This document shows, in pieces, positions 25,704 through 35,817 of a stretch of DNA of 49,639 bases. Numbering within the stretch: the first letter of the stretch is position 1; each line of letters starts with the position of its first letter. The position numbers and the translations under genes are program-made. Source of the stretch: JBCCMB01 sp039026555 (GTDB lineage Bacteria > Pseudomonadota > Alphaproteobacteria > Caulobacterales > Hyphomonadaceae); NCBI GenBank assembly GCA_039026555.1, contig JBCCMB010000008.1, forward strand, positions 1 through 49,639, in the 5' to 3' direction. Under the pieces are notes generated by a model, which was given only the letters and a program-made list of their open reading frames with translations, was not told the origin of the DNA and searched no databases.

Positions 25704-26657
25704 TTATGTGTCGCCGAGATGCAACAAAAGCGCTTCAAAAACCGCATTCTCCGCCTCATAAGCGAAATCTAAGTCGGAGACGCGGACCGGTCCGGCGCCG
25801 GCGGCTGCGAGCGCGCGAGCGGCGAGCGCGGCGACGTCGCGTTTGCAGAGCGCTTCGCCCTCGGCGACGGATTGTAATTCAAACGTCTCGACAATGCCCG
25901 CGATCGCGTTAGCGGCCGCCGCTTCATTGAAGCGAAGCGATTTCAGGCCTAAGGCGGATTTGCGCGCCTCCAACACATCCAACAGCCCGCGCAAAGCAGA
26001 CAATGCATCCTGGCTCCAATTGGCGGTTAAGCTCGCAGCCAATTGCGCCTCGCTTTCGAGGATTAGGCCATCGCCGATGATTTTAAGCCCGTTAGCATCG
26101 AGCGTGCGGCCAGTCGTCGTGATGTCGACGATCAATTCCGCTGCGCCCGTAGCGGGCGCGCCTTCCGTTGCGCCCGCGCTTTCCACAATGCGGTAATGCC
26201 CCACCCCTTTGGCGGCGAAAAATTCGCGCGCCAAGCGCAGATACTTTGTGGCGACCCGCATACGGCGTCCGGTGCGCGCTTGATGCGCCGCACCGACATC
26301 GTCCAGATCGGCCATGGTTTCAACATCAATCCAGCTTTTCGGCGCTGCGACCACCAAGCGCGCATAGCCGAAGCCCAGCGGCCTTAAGAGCTTCACGCGC
26401 TGTTCCAAATCGCCGGCGCGCTCGCGCAGCAAATCCTCGCCGGTAACGCCGATATGCACCTCGCCGTTCAACACGGCGTTGGCGATTTCACCAGCGGACA
26501 GCAGACGAACTTCGATGTCGTCGAGCCCTTGAAGACGCGCGGCGTATCCCCGGTCGCCGCCGTCTTGGACGAGCTTGAGGCCGCTATCCCATAAGAACGC
26601 CTCCATCTGCTCTTTCAAGCGACCTTTAGAGGGTATGGCGATTGTCAAAGCGCTCAT
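25704..26657 (-). CDS. hisG: ATP phosphoribosyltransferase
   Basis: HisG makes phosphoribosyl-ATP, the first step of histidine synthesis. The catalytic core is clear: IAIPSKGRL near residue 7, GVTGEDLL near 72, ELIVDITTTGRTL near 173 (PRPP-binding loop). At 317 residues it is longer than the short HisG that normally pairs with HisZ (about 210-230), yet its last 90 residues do not look like the ACT-like regulatory domain of long HisG. The nature of that C-terminal extension is unclear. It overlaps hisZ by four bases (ATGA). Confidence 0.93.
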   Translation of the reverse strand: MSALTIAIPSKGRLKEQMEAFLWDSGLKLVQDGGDRGYAARLQGLDDIEVRLLSAGEIANAVLNGEVHIGVTGEDLLRERAGDLEQRVKLLRPLGFGYARLVVAAPKSWIDVETMADLDDVGAAHQARTGRRMRVATKYLRLAREFFAAKGVGHYRIVESAGATEGAPATGAAELIVDITTTGRTLDANGLKIIGDGLILESEAQLAASLTANWSQDALSALRGLLDVLEARKSALGLKSLRFNEAAAANAIAGIVETFELQSVAEGEALCKRDVAALAARALAAAGAGPVRVSDLDFAYEAENAVFEALLLHLGDT

Positions 26658-27775
26658 TGGTCGGCCTCCGCGGCGATGGCGAGACGATCCGGCCGCAACA
26701 CGCCGCCAAGGGCTGTTGCGGAGGCGTCGCCGCGACTCAGCTCCGAAATCAGACCATCATAGCGGCCGCCCGCCGCGATTGCGCGGTCATCAGGAAATGC
26801 AGGATGGGAGAGTTCGAACACCAACCCGTCATAATAATCGAACCGACGCCCAAACTCGGCGCCGAAGACGAGATCCGCCTGCAATGACGGCGACAAACGC
26901 TTCAACGCATCAAGCCTGTCGACATAGCGAGACAGGGCCGCATTAATGTCGACGCCGACATCCTTTGCAAAATCCGCCAGCGTTTTCTCGGCCTCACGCG
27001 CGTCGCCGGAGATATCCAAAAAGCGTGTCAAAGCCGCTGCGGTGTCGGCCGGTAAGGAATCGCCCGCTTGTTGTTGCGCAATTAAACGGTCTGCGATCTC
27101 GGACGCGTCGCGTCCGCCGACCGCCGAGATCCCGGCGATCGCGAAGATCTCATTGACGGCGGCTTCTGCGTCTGACGGCTCCAAAGCGGCGAGACCGGCC
27201 GCTAGCGGCGAGCGCGTCGGCGCATCACCCGACGACGCCATTAAATCGCGCGGACCGCGGCGGCGCGAATAGGCTTTCTTCAATTTGCGGCGCCACGCCT
27301 CCGGCGCCTCAAGGGCGTCGACGATCGCGCCGAAGAGAGCTGCATCGCCAAACCGAAGCACGCCGCGCTTCACGCCCGCGGCGGCGGCGCCTTCCAGAAC
27401 CAGTGCGATAGCTTCCGCATCCTCATTGGCGCAGCCTGATCCGCCAATCCATTCAAATCCAGCTTGAATGAACTCGATCGGATCATCCACACCTGGCGCG
27501 GGATAGCGAAAGACCGGTCCAACCACGTGAACGCGTTCCGCCTTAGCACCGGCCTCGGCCGACATCCGTGCAATCGGGACCGTCATATCCGGACGCAGGC
27601 AAAACTCCGCGCCCGACGGATCGGTGAATGTGCACAAACGCGCCCGCACCGTTTCGCCGCATAATTCGATCATCACGCCCGCCGGCATAACAATAGGCGG
27701 CGCGATATCCCGCCCACCGGCCGCCTCGAGAACCGTCGTGACGGCTGCGCGCACCGCGTCAAATGAAACGCTCAT
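26654..27775 (-). CDS. hisZ: ATP phosphoribosyltransferase regulatory subunit
   Basis: A 373-residue HisRS-like protein that activates short-form HisG and carries histidine feedback. It has the class II core (FCLRPDMTVPIARM near 57-70, VFRYPAPG near 88) and GRRFDYYDGLVFEL near 305. It lacks the anticodon-binding domain that HisS has. Its position between hisS and hisG, with TAATG and ATGA overlaps, leaves little doubt. The large gap in similarity to HisS around residues 170-280 is normal for the family. Confidence 0.92.
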   Translation of the reverse strand: MSVSFDAVRAAVTTVLEAAGGRDIAPPIVMPAGVMIELCGETVRARLCTFTDPSGAEFCLRPDMTVPIARMSAEAGAKAERVHVVGPVFRYPAPGVDDPIEFIQAGFEWIGGSGCANEDAEAIALVLEGAAAAGVKRGVLRFGDAALFGAIVDALEAPEAWRRKLKKAYSRRRGPRDLMASSGDAPTRSPLAAGLAALEPSDAEAAVNEIFAIAGISAVGGRDASEIADRLIAQQQAGDSLPADTAAALTRFLDISGDAREAEKTLADFAKDVGVDINAALSRYVDRLDALKRLSPSLQADLVFGAEFGRRFDYYDGLVFELSHPAFPDDRAIAAGGRYDGLISELSRGDASATALGGVLRPDRLAIAAEADQ

Positions 27776-29241
27776 TATCCAGCCTCCACAATCGCTTTGA
27801 TCCGCGCGGTCATCTCGCTGCGCGGCGCGTCAAACTGGCCAGGACGCGATGCTCGCCACTCCGCATTGTCTTCAATGGATTTGGCCGCTTCGGCGCCGGC
27901 TTTAAGATCTTTGATGGTGACCTTGCCTGAGGCGCGTTCATCCTCGCCGACAATAATCACCGCCGGGGCGCGACGCCGGTCGGCGTATTTCATTTGAGCG
28001 CGCATGCCCGAACTTCCCAAATAAGTCTCTGTACGGACACCCGCGTTGCGAAGCTCCGCAGCCATGGCGCAGTAATCCGCCATGTATTCGCGATCGAGCG
28101 CAAGGACCACGACGGGACCGTCGCTCGCGGCCTCGTTTTCCGCCGCGGTGACGGCGGCGAGGCGGCTGATCCCTACGGAAAATCCGGTGGCGGGCACCAA
28201 TTCGCCGCGAAAGCGCGCAACCAAATCATCATAGCGCCCGCCCCCGCCGACAGATCCGAAGCGCACCAAACGGCCCTTCTCGTCTTTAAATTCGCGGTAG
28301 AGCTCCGCTTCAAAAACGGGCCCCGTATAATACTCCAATCCCCGCACAATGGCCGGATCGAAAACGGCGGATTGATCGTCCACGCCCAGCCCGTTTAGCA
28401 CCGCATGGATCGCGCCAAGCTCCTCAACGCCTGCAGCGCCGGCCTCGCTATCGCCCGCCACATTGGAGAGGGCATTTAGAGTGTCGCTGCGCGTTTCTCG
28501 CGCCGATTGCGCAAACGCCAGAAAGCGATCGATCGATGACGCGCTTAAGCCTGCGCCTTTGGTGAAATCGCCGCTTTCGTCTTCGCGTCCATCGCTCAAC
28601 AAAGCCGCAACGCCCTCGGCGCCAAGGCGATCCAGTTTATCCAGCGCGCGCAGCACGATCAGCCGAGTGTCCGGATCGCGCACCTCCGCCGTGTGCATCA
28701 CGCCGTCCAGAAGCAGGCGCGTGTTCACACGGATGGCGTATTCACCAACGCCGGCGCCGGTCGCCTGCATGGCTTCGGATGCAATCGCGATCATCTCCGC
28801 GTCTGCTGCGGGACCGGACGCGCCGACCGCATCGGCGTCGCATTGAATAAACTCACGAAAGCGAAACGGGCCGGGTTTTTCATTGCGCCAAACGGGTCCT
28901 GACGCATAGCGTCGAAACGGTTTGGGGAGGCGTTCCCAATTTTCCGCTGCAAACCGCGCGAGCGGCGCGGTGTGGTCGTATCGCAGGGCAATCCATTGCT
29001 CGTCATCATCCTGCAGCGCGAACACGCCCTGATTAGGCCGATCCGTATCCGGCAGGAATTTACCTAACGCGTCGACATACTCGAAAGGACCAGTATCCAA
29101 CGCGTCAAATCCCCAGCGCGCATAGACATGAGTGACCGCGTCCACCAAACGGCGTTCTTCTTGGATCAGCGCGGCGCGCTTGTCCTGGAAACCTTTAGGT
29201 TTTCGCGCCTCGGGGCGCGCTGTGTCGGAGGCGTTGGACAT
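27775..29241 (-). CDS. hisS: Histidyl-tRNA synthetase
   Basis: A 488-residue class II synthetase. Motif 2 is ASGPVWRNEKPGPFRFREF (about residues 117-135) with QCDADAVG next, and motif 3 is in GFSVGISRL. The HisA signature GLEYYTGPVFE lies between them, and the C-terminal anticodon-binding domain (VVVLALDREYM onward) is present. The start is taken at 29241 (MSNASD); the frame is open upstream but the extra 23 codons are not family-like. hisS, hisZ and hisG form one operon. Confidence 0.96.
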   Translation of the reverse strand: MSNASDTARPEARKPKGFQDKRAALIQEERRLVDAVTHVYARWGFDALDTGPFEYVDALGKFLPDTDRPNQGVFALQDDDEQWIALRYDHTAPLARFAAENWERLPKPFRRYASGPVWRNEKPGPFRFREFIQCDADAVGASGPAADAEMIAIASEAMQATGAGVGEYAIRVNTRLLLDGVMHTAEVRDPDTRLIVLRALDKLDRLGAEGVAALLSDGREDESGDFTKGAGLSASSIDRFLAFAQSARETRSDTLNALSNVAGDSEAGAAGVEELGAIHAVLNGLGVDDQSAVFDPAIVRGLEYYTGPVFEAELYREFKDEKGRLVRFGSVGGGGRYDDLVARFRGELVPATGFSVGISRLAAVTAAENEAASDGPVVVLALDREYMADYCAMAAELRNAGVRTETYLGSSGMRAQMKYADRRRAPAVIIVGEDERASGKVTIKDLKAGAEAAKSIEDNAEWRASRPGQFDAPRSEMTARIKAIVEAG

Positions 29242-29394
29242 GAAAGAGCCATTTCGGATTTGAACTGGGCGTCGGGGTATCTCATCGCCTGCGTCGCGGC
29301 AATATCGCACGCAGAATCAAGCTGATCGGGATCGCGTTTCTGGTGCGCGGCCCATTATTTGCTTCTCCTATCAGGCGAATTTGAAGGATGGTCC

Positions 29395-29931
29395 ATGTTT
29401 GAAACGTTTCGCCGTAAGTTTGTCGGTTTCGCTCTTTGCGGAGCCGCGATGTGCGCCCTGTCCGCGCCCGCCTTCGCAAACGCCGACCGCGCGGCGCAAT
29501 TAGGGCTGGACGCAAGCGCGCTTAAGCTCGAGCTGACAGGCCTCCAAAGTGCGGCCGAGACCGCCAACGTCCTCGACGCCGTACAACTTGACGATGCGCT
29601 TTCGCACCGCCTTCAACTATTCGGCGCCTCCGCCTCTAGGCTTTCAATCGACGCGGAGGCCCATGGCGTCGCCGATGATTTCGCCTGCATTTTTCGCGGA
29701 ATGGCCGAGGAAACCGACGTCCAAATGCGCGCTTTGAAATCAGCTGACGCGAGCGGTGATCAAAAAACGCCGATCGCACGCTTGGTCAAAATGATGGATG
29801 ACGCGGAAATCGTGGGAGCGGCAGCCGCTCACGCGTTTGCACGCGACGGATCTAAGTCTTTATCAGACAGGTCGGCGAAGACATGCCCCGCCAACCCGGC
29901 TCAAACTCAGTATTTGACGCTGCAGCCATAA
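29395..29931 (+). CDS. Secreted helical protein of unknown function
   Basis: A 178-residue protein with a clear signal peptide (cleavage after APAFA, about residue 29) and a largely helical mature part with two cysteines (near 101 and 164). AGGA six bases before ATG 29395 fixes the start. I do not recognise the family. Its 3' end overlaps the 3' end of the convergent redoxin gene by 25 bases. Confidence 0.7.
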   Translation: MFETFRRKFVGFALCGAAMCALSAPAFANADRAAQLGLDASALKLELTGLQSAAETANVLDAVQLDDALSHRLQLFGASASRLSIDAEAHGVADDFACIFRGMAEETDVQMRALKSADASGDQKTPIARLVKMMDDAEIVGAAAAHAFARDGSKSLSDRSAKTCPANPAQTQYLTLQP

Positions 29932-30557
29932 GGCATGGTGGCCGCGGGATCGGGCGCCTGGCCAGCGTCGAGCGCCGTGAGCGCCGCTGTCAAATAATTC
30001 GTCGACTCCGGGATATCCGAAGGATCGGTAGATTTCTTTGAATCGATCGCACCATGATACGCCACGGCGCCATCCGGCGTGATCACATACATATGCGGGG
30101 TGGTTTTCGCATCAAACGCCCGTCCCATGCTTCCATCGACATCAAGCAGAACCGCGTCCGGCGCAGCGCCGCGAGAATTTGTCAGCTCATTCGCCTCAGC
30201 GGGCGAGACATAACCCTGCTTGCCTTCAGCCGAAGAGATCACCGACACCCATACCGTGTCCGGATCATCGGCGACGGCGGCTTGCAAGGTCTGCATATTG
30301 CCGTCTTCAGCGCCGCTATAATGCTTCTGGACGAAGGGGCAGCCATGATTGGTCCATTCTAGGATTAATGTCTTGCCGGCGAAATCAGACAAGGAATGGG
30401 TGACGCCGTTGGAGTCGATTTCTTCAAAATTGGGAGCGGCCTGGCCAACGCCGATCGCAGCTTCCGCGGTTGTTGCAATCAACGCCCCCGCCGTCAAAGC
30501 AGCGGCAGCACACGCGCCCGCCCAAAAGCTGATACGTCCTCGCAATACGCCGTCCAT
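29907..30557 (-). CDS. Secreted AhpC/TSA-redoxin family protein
   Basis: A 216-residue thioredoxin-fold protein with a signal peptide ending in AEAA (about residue 34). The core begins GQAAPNF and has LILEWTNHGCPFVQKHY near residues 68-84: one active-site Cys (GCPFV) where thioredoxin has CxxC. A second Cys comes near the C-terminus in MPYGCSVKY, and TTPHMYVI supplies the cis-Pro. This is the redoxin-like periplasmic type, likely a thiol peroxidase or reductant. It lies just downstream of a DsbD/ScsB-type gene on the same strand, a probable electron donor. Confidence 0.87.
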   Translation of the reverse strand: MDGVLRGRISFWAGACAAAALTAGALIATTAEAAIGVGQAAPNFEEIDSNGVTHSLSDFAGKTLILEWTNHGCPFVQKHYSGAEDGNMQTLQAAVADDPDTVWVSVISSAEGKQGYVSPAEANELTNSRGAAPDAVLLDVDGSMGRAFDAKTTPHMYVITPDGAVAYHGAIDSKKSTDPSDIPESTNYLTAALTALDAGQAPDPAATMPYGCSVKY

Positions 30558-30608
30558 GTCAGATACTCTCCGTTAGTTTTATCACATTCGCTATTTGAAC
30601 TATTGGCG

Positions 30609-32762
30609 CTAACCGGCCGCTTTTTCAACCGCATCGACAACCATTGCGGGTGTTAACAGCTGCGGCAAAATAGCTGGATCTCCGCCACCCTCTGGATACA
30701 TAAGGTAGAGCGGCACGCCCGCGCGACCATGCTCCGCAAGCGCAGACGCTATAATTGTATCGCGATTTGTCCAATCTGCGGTCAAGAATACAACGTCATT
30801 TTCTGTAAACGCCGCACTCACCTGGGGTGTTTTAATTGCAACGCGCTTATTAACCTGACAGGTCACGCACCAGCGGGCCGTGAAGTCGACAAAGATGGGC
30901 CGCCCCTCTTCGCGCAATTGCGCCACTCGCTCAGGCGACCAAACGCCCTCATCGACCTCGACATCGAGAGACGCGAGCTCCGCCGCTTCCGCCGGCGCCC
31001 GTCCGCTCACGCTAATTACGGGGACCACGAACGCCGCGAGTATCACGCCGAGACCGACAAATCGTGCGACCGTCGCGCCGCCCGCGCGCTGTGTGACCCA
31101 AACACCGAAACTAATCGCCGCCGCCGCCGCAATTAGCAAAGCGGCGCCGTCCGCCCCCGCTTGCCCGGCGAACACCCAAACCAAAAACGCGGCGGTGAGA
31201 AACATTGGGAAGGCGAAAAACTCCTTCAACGTCTCCATCCATTGGCCCGGCTTCGGCAAATAACGGGCGAGCGCGGGCGAGAAGCTCAAAGCTGCGAAGG
31301 GCGCGGCGAGGCCCAGCCCGATCGCGCCAAAAACCAACAAAACAATTGGCGCCGGCTGCGAAACGACGACCGCGGAGGTCGCTCCCAAAAACGGTCCGAC
31401 ACAAGGCGCGCCCACGACCGCAGCGAGCACGCCTGTAAAAAACGCGCCGGCGGAGCCGGATTTCTGCGTCAGTTCTCCGCCCGCACCTTGAATCGATATT
31501 CCAATCTCAAACACCCCAAGCAAGTTGAGGCCGATTAGGAACACCAGCAGCGCCAGAAATGCGACCGCGGGCGGATATTGCAGCTGGAAACCGAGGCCGG
31601 CTTGTTCGCCTACGGATCTGAGCGCCAGCAGAGCTACGCCCATAATAAGGAACGACAACACAACCCCAGCCAAATAAGCGACACCGTGCCGACGCAACGC
31701 ACTTTGCCCGCCCTGCTCCTTATGCGCTGCATGGATCAACCCAGACGCCTTGATCGATAAGACCGGCAAGACGCACGGCATCAAATTCAGGATCATCCCG
31801 CCGATGAAGGCGAGCGCCAGATAAGTGAGCAGACCCGCAAACCCAAGCGTCTCTCCGCCGCGAGTAGACGTCGCACCAGCGCCAGACAGCGATAGGGCGC
31901 GATCCGATACGCCGGTCGGCGCGACCCCCGGCGTCGCGTCGAAACGAAACCCACGGCGCGCGCCGTCAGCCGCTTCAACCGCCACGACGCCTGAAAAATT
32001 CGCCAGCTCGGCCGGCGCCAGGTTTGATTTCGTAAGATCGATTTGAGCTCCGTCCGCCCCAACGCGGACGCTTTGCTCCGCTGGGTGCTCTATGGCGTGC
32101 GTATCGGGAAATATGCGGACTTTGACGGCGTCGTTCAGCGCGTCGGCGAACATTGGGCCCGTCAAGCTGACACGATAGGCGTCGCCCAGATCTTCGGCCA
32201 CCGCCTCGCCGGTCAGCGCCATGGGAGACGCCTCGAGCGCGGATGCGATGAACGCGCCATTGGCCAGATCCTCAACCGGGGCGGCCGCGACGGGTAGGCT
32301 CAAATTCAGCCGCGCATCTTCAGGAATGCAGATATCCTTACAGATCAACCAGCTCGCTACGCCTTCCAAATTGAGCGTGTCGCCGGCCTGATAGCCGCTC
32401 GGCGCATTCACCGTGAGCGGCAGCACCAATTGGGTCTCATAGCCATAGTTCATCAGCCCGTCGAGCGGCTGTTCATGCGGCACGGGCCAGGTAAAATCGC
32501 TGAACGATACGCCTTCGGGAACGACCCAATTAATCTCGGCCGGCAAGCCGCTGTCGCCTGGGTTTTTCCAATAAACGTGCCAGCCCTCGTCTATGTCGAG
32601 TTTTAACGCCACAAGGAATTGATCGCCAGGCGCAATCGCCGCGCGTTCCGACACCAATTCCGCCACCGCATTTCCCGTGCGTACGGGCTGCGCGTGAGCG
32701 ACGCTCCACAAAGAAGCGATTATCAAAAAGAAGCTAGCGATCAAACGCATGGACGTGGACAC
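30609..32762 (-). CDS. DsbD/ScsB-type thiol-disulfide transporter
   Basis: A 717-residue inner-membrane protein that moves reducing power from cytoplasmic thioredoxin to the periplasm. In order: signal peptide (to about 24); an immunoglobulin-like alpha domain with CKDIC (near 141); a transmembrane core of about eight helices (320-595) with conserved MPCVLPVLSIK and GAPCVGPFLGA; and a C-terminal thioredoxin domain with RWCVTC near 635. The alpha-domain CxxxC places it with the ScsB-like forms. The redoxin downstream is a natural client. Confidence 0.93.
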   Translation of the reverse strand: MSTSMRLIASFFLIIASLWSVAHAQPVRTGNAVAELVSERAAIAPGDQFLVALKLDIDEGWHVYWKNPGDSGLPAEINWVVPEGVSFSDFTWPVPHEQPLDGLMNYGYETQLVLPLTVNAPSGYQAGDTLNLEGVASWLICKDICIPEDARLNLSLPVAAAPVEDLANGAFIASALEASPMALTGEAVAEDLGDAYRVSLTGPMFADALNDAVKVRIFPDTHAIEHPAEQSVRVGADGAQIDLTKSNLAPAELANFSGVVAVEAADGARRGFRFDATPGVAPTGVSDRALSLSGAGATSTRGGETLGFAGLLTYLALAFIGGMILNLMPCVLPVLSIKASGLIHAAHKEQGGQSALRRHGVAYLAGVVLSFLIMGVALLALRSVGEQAGLGFQLQYPPAVAFLALLVFLIGLNLLGVFEIGISIQGAGGELTQKSGSAGAFFTGVLAAVVGAPCVGPFLGATSAVVVSQPAPIVLLVFGAIGLGLAAPFAALSFSPALARYLPKPGQWMETLKEFFAFPMFLTAAFLVWVFAGQAGADGAALLIAAAAAISFGVWVTQRAGGATVARFVGLGVILAAFVVPVISVSGRAPAEAAELASLDVEVDEGVWSPERVAQLREEGRPIFVDFTARWCVTCQVNKRVAIKTPQVSAAFTENDVVFLTADWTNRDTIIASALAEHGRAGVPLYLMYPEGGGDPAILPQLLTPAMVVDAVEKAAG

Positions 32763-32865
32763 TCCTGGAACTTTCCTGCGTGATATCGAAACGATCTAAA
32801 CAACGTCCATACGCCTCTCTGAAACGTGACTGCGCGTGTAGCGACAAAAACACGCACACGCATAC

Positions 32866-32897
32866 AAAAACGACGCCTTCCAATTTGGAAAGCGTCG
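32866..32897 (-). terminator. Rho-independent terminator after sapC
   Basis: On the minus strand CGACGC-TTTCC-AAAT-TGGAA-GGCGTCG forms a long stem followed by five T. It lies 45 bases after the sapC stop. Confidence 0.75.
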
Positions 32898-32942
32898 CCT
32901 TTATGAAACATCCAAGGCGAGCCGCCTGAAATCTGATCGCGC

Positions 32943-33776
32943 TTAGGAGAGGGGCTGACCCGCGGCGGCGGCTTGCTCGGCGCCAAGACGGCGCAGCGCG
33001 CGCTGAATGACCCGCGGCCAATTCAAAAGCGACACCATGTGCGCGTAGATCGCCCCTAACGCGCCGTTGTTTCGCAGTTCCAAGAATTCAGCATCGGATA
33101 GATTGTTCAGCTTCTCCTCGGACACAGCCCAGTAATCCGCGATCTTTTGCGGCTGCCCTTCGGCGCCGGTTTGATCCCGCGGCGTGTACGAGATTGATTT
33201 TTGCTCCAGCAGGCCAGCGTCCGATATGATTTTCATGAAATCCATGGTCGCGCGACGCTGACGTTCGAATTCTTTGCAGAACTCGATGGCGTCATTGGTG
33301 AATTTCGACGGGTCTTCACCTTCGAAGAACGGCACGTCGGGCGTATCCGACACCATTGGCGCATTACGATCGACACAAAGCAAAAGGCGGTCGTTTCCTT
33401 CATCGGCCGCGAACACAAAGGGATAGCGGCGGGCGAAAGCCGGGATGTAGCTGTCCGGATCCGGCTGGCCGGCCGCATCCACATACTCATTTTCGCCCTG
33501 GCGTACGCCCATGACGGCGACAGGCGTTTGGTCTTCGCCGACGAAAATCACCGGATAAGAGGTGCTTGCAACGCCAAATTCGCTAACGGTGACAGGCACC
33601 GCATGCGCGCCGCGTAAAAACATAAACGGGTTTGCGACCTGTTTCACACCGAGCCCGCGATGCTTTTCGATCGAGAGCGGCTCAGGGTTTTGATAAAAAA
33701 GAACGCGCCCTGATAGCTCCGGCTGCCCTTGTTGCGGCGCTGCGCCGCCCGGGGCGCCGCCCGAACTGATGTCCAT
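32943..33776 (-). CDS. SapC family protein
   Basis: A 277-residue cytoplasmic-looking protein of the SapC family (PF07277), first described beside S-layer genes and common in alpha- and gammaproteobacteria. Typical parts are HRGLGVKQVANPFMFLRGAHAVPVT near 40-64, then YPVIFVGEDQTPVAVMG, YIPAFARRYPFVFA and LLCVDRNAP. A perfect AGGAGG five bases before ATG 33776 sets the start. The biochemical role is unknown; a link to S-layer or export is only by name. It is divergent from the DUF885 gene. Confidence 0.85.
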   Translation of the reverse strand: MDISSGGAPGGAAPQQGQPELSGRVLFYQNPEPLSIEKHRGLGVKQVANPFMFLRGAHAVPVTVSEFGVASTSYPVIFVGEDQTPVAVMGVRQGENEYVDAAGQPDPDSYIPAFARRYPFVFAADEGNDRLLLCVDRNAPMVSDTPDVPFFEGEDPSKFTNDAIEFCKEFERQRRATMDFMKIISDAGLLEQKSISYTPRDQTGAEGQPQKIADYWAVSEEKLNNLSDAEFLELRNNGALGAIYAHMVSLLNWPRVIQRALRRLGAEQAAAAGQPLS

Positions 33777-33871
33777 ATAGACCTCCTGCCTTGATGCTGC
33801 GCGGTCCTTATCGGAAAACCTAGGAACGAACAACCGGCCGAATGCGCCGATTTTACAGGAGATGCAGGGCC

Positions 33872-35719
33872 ATGGGCGTTACAAAGACGTCACATCATAT
33901 CCTCGTGGGATTGGCGAGCCTCGCTTTGACCGCCTGCATGGGCGAAGCGCCGAATCCGGTCGATGCATTTCAAGCAGCAATTGATGAAGCGGGCTTAGGC
34001 GAAATTCGCCGCTCGCCCCAAACAGCCGACAGCATCGGCGTCGATGCGAGCGCATTCGGCGGCCCCTACAAAGATACGCTGGATGATCGGTCCATGGCCG
34101 CCCGCGACCGCGCGCGCGTCGCCCGGCTGGACAGTTTGGCCGCGTTGGAGGCGATCGACGCCTCCGCGCTGTCGCAGGAGGATCGACGCGATTACCAAGT
34201 CATCCACTTTCTCCTGACTGCGGACGCTAGATTGGGGCGTTATGGCCATGGCGTGTCGTCATTGGGAGGTGCGCGCCCCTACGCCGTGACGCATTTGGAC
34301 GGCGCATACCTGACGCTCCCGAGGTTTATGTCGATGCAACACGAGCTGAATGTGCTTGCCGATGCTCAGGATTATTTATCACGGCTGTCGCAAATTCCCG
34401 CGATTATCGAGGATGAGCGTCGGCACTTGCAAACGGAAGCGGCGATGGGTGTCTCGCCGCCAGCCTTTAGTCTTTTACAAGCCGCGCAAACAGCGCGCGG
34501 CATCGCCGAGACACCCACGGACGCCAGTGCCTTCTTAGAGCCTTTGGTGATCGGCCTGTCATCGATGGAAGGGGTGGATACCGATGTCTTCAACGGAATG
34601 GTCGACAAAGCCAAGTTGCGTATCGAAACCGACATCGCCCCGGCCTATATGCGCCTCGCCGAAACATTCGACGCGCTCGCAGCGTCGGCCGGTGAAAACG
34701 GTCTGCAAGATCTTGAGACCGGCGCTGATTATTATCGCGACGCGCTGCAGCTCCACACAACCACCGATCTTGGCGCTGAAGAGATGCACCGCATAGGCCT
34801 CACGCTGGTGGAGGACACTAGTCTGGAGCTAGACGCTATGCTGGCCGGCGCCGGATTTCCTGACGGAGCAGTCGGCGCCCGACTGGCTGCACTCGGCGAA
34901 AATCCGGATTATCGCTATCCTGCGACGCCTGAAGGCCGCATCGAATTGTTGAGCGCGTTGCGCGCAAGCCTGCTAAAAATCGACGCCGAATTGCCTACCT
35001 TTTTCGACGCGGCGACGCGCGCAAACGTCGAACTTCGCGCGGTTCCGTACTTTCTGGAAGCGATCGCGCCGGGCGGCTATAATCAACCGGCCGTTCTTAA
35101 GGCGGACGATGAAGGCGTGTTTTTCGTAAATCTCCAAGACACAGCCGGCCGGCCAGCGTGGATATTGCCGACACTGGCCCATCACGAGGCGGTTCCAGGG
35201 CGCCATTTCGAATATAGCCTTTCCCGTAACGGCGGCGCGTCTCCCCTCATTCGACACCTCGCCCATATGCCGGCTTTCTCAGCCGGTTGGGCGGTCTACG
35301 CGGAAGATTTGGCGGACGAGATGGGCGTTTACGATGATGATGATTTAGGCCGGATCGGCTATCTGCAATCGCTATTGTCTCGCGCCGCATATCTGGTCGC
35401 GGATACCGGTTTGCATCACTATGGTTGGAGCCGTGACGACGCCGTCGCCTATTTGATAGACGCCACCGGCCGGTCTCGTGACGCGATGACGGCCAGAGTT
35501 GATCGCGCAATGGTTCAGCCGGGCCGGGCCTGCGCCGACATAATCGGGCGTGAAACCATCCGACGTCTTCGCCACGAGGCGGACCGCGCGCTGGGACCAG
35601 ATTTCGATCTCAAAGCCTTCCACACGCTCATCTTGTCAAACGGCGCACGTCCGCTGGGCGTTTTGGAGACCGATGTTCGCGCCTGGATCGCTGAAACGCA
35701 AACGGCGCAAAGAGGTTAG
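33872..35719 (+). CDS. DUF885 family lipoprotein, probable metallopeptidase
   Basis: A 615-residue lipoprotein (lipobox LTAC about residue 22). DUF885 proteins belong with helical zinc peptidases; the HExxxGH-like motif here is HHEAVPGRHFE with His438, Glu439 and His445, and a downstream FSAGWAVYAEDLADEMG near 470 carries the third ligand region. The start at 33872 is chosen because it gives a compact signal peptide; an ATG at 33842 is also possible. It acts in the periplasm or outer membrane. The peptide substrate is unknown. Confidence 0.87.
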   Translation: MGVTKTSHHILVGLASLALTACMGEAPNPVDAFQAAIDEAGLGEIRRSPQTADSIGVDASAFGGPYKDTLDDRSMAARDRARVARLDSLAALEAIDASALSQEDRRDYQVIHFLLTADARLGRYGHGVSSLGGARPYAVTHLDGAYLTLPRFMSMQHELNVLADAQDYLSRLSQIPAIIEDERRHLQTEAAMGVSPPAFSLLQAAQTARGIAETPTDASAFLEPLVIGLSSMEGVDTDVFNGMVDKAKLRIETDIAPAYMRLAETFDALAASAGENGLQDLETGADYYRDALQLHTTTDLGAEEMHRIGLTLVEDTSLELDAMLAGAGFPDGAVGARLAALGENPDYRYPATPEGRIELLSALRASLLKIDAELPTFFDAATRANVELRAVPYFLEAIAPGGYNQPAVLKADDEGVFFVNLQDTAGRPAWILPTLAHHEAVPGRHFEYSLSRNGGASPLIRHLAHMPAFSAGWAVYAEDLADEMGVYDDDDLGRIGYLQSLLSRAAYLVADTGLHHYGWSRDDAVAYLIDATGRSRDAMTARVDRAMVQPGRACADIIGRETIRRLRHEADRALGPDFDLKAFHTLILSNGARPLGVLETDVRAWIAETQTAQRG

Positions 35720-35817
35720 GCCCTTCAAACTCATCGATCCGCAACTCAACGCGGCGCGGCCCTAAACCCGCCCTATTTTTGGCGTTTGTGGCGCCAAGAA
35801 CATAAGAGGGGACGTCC

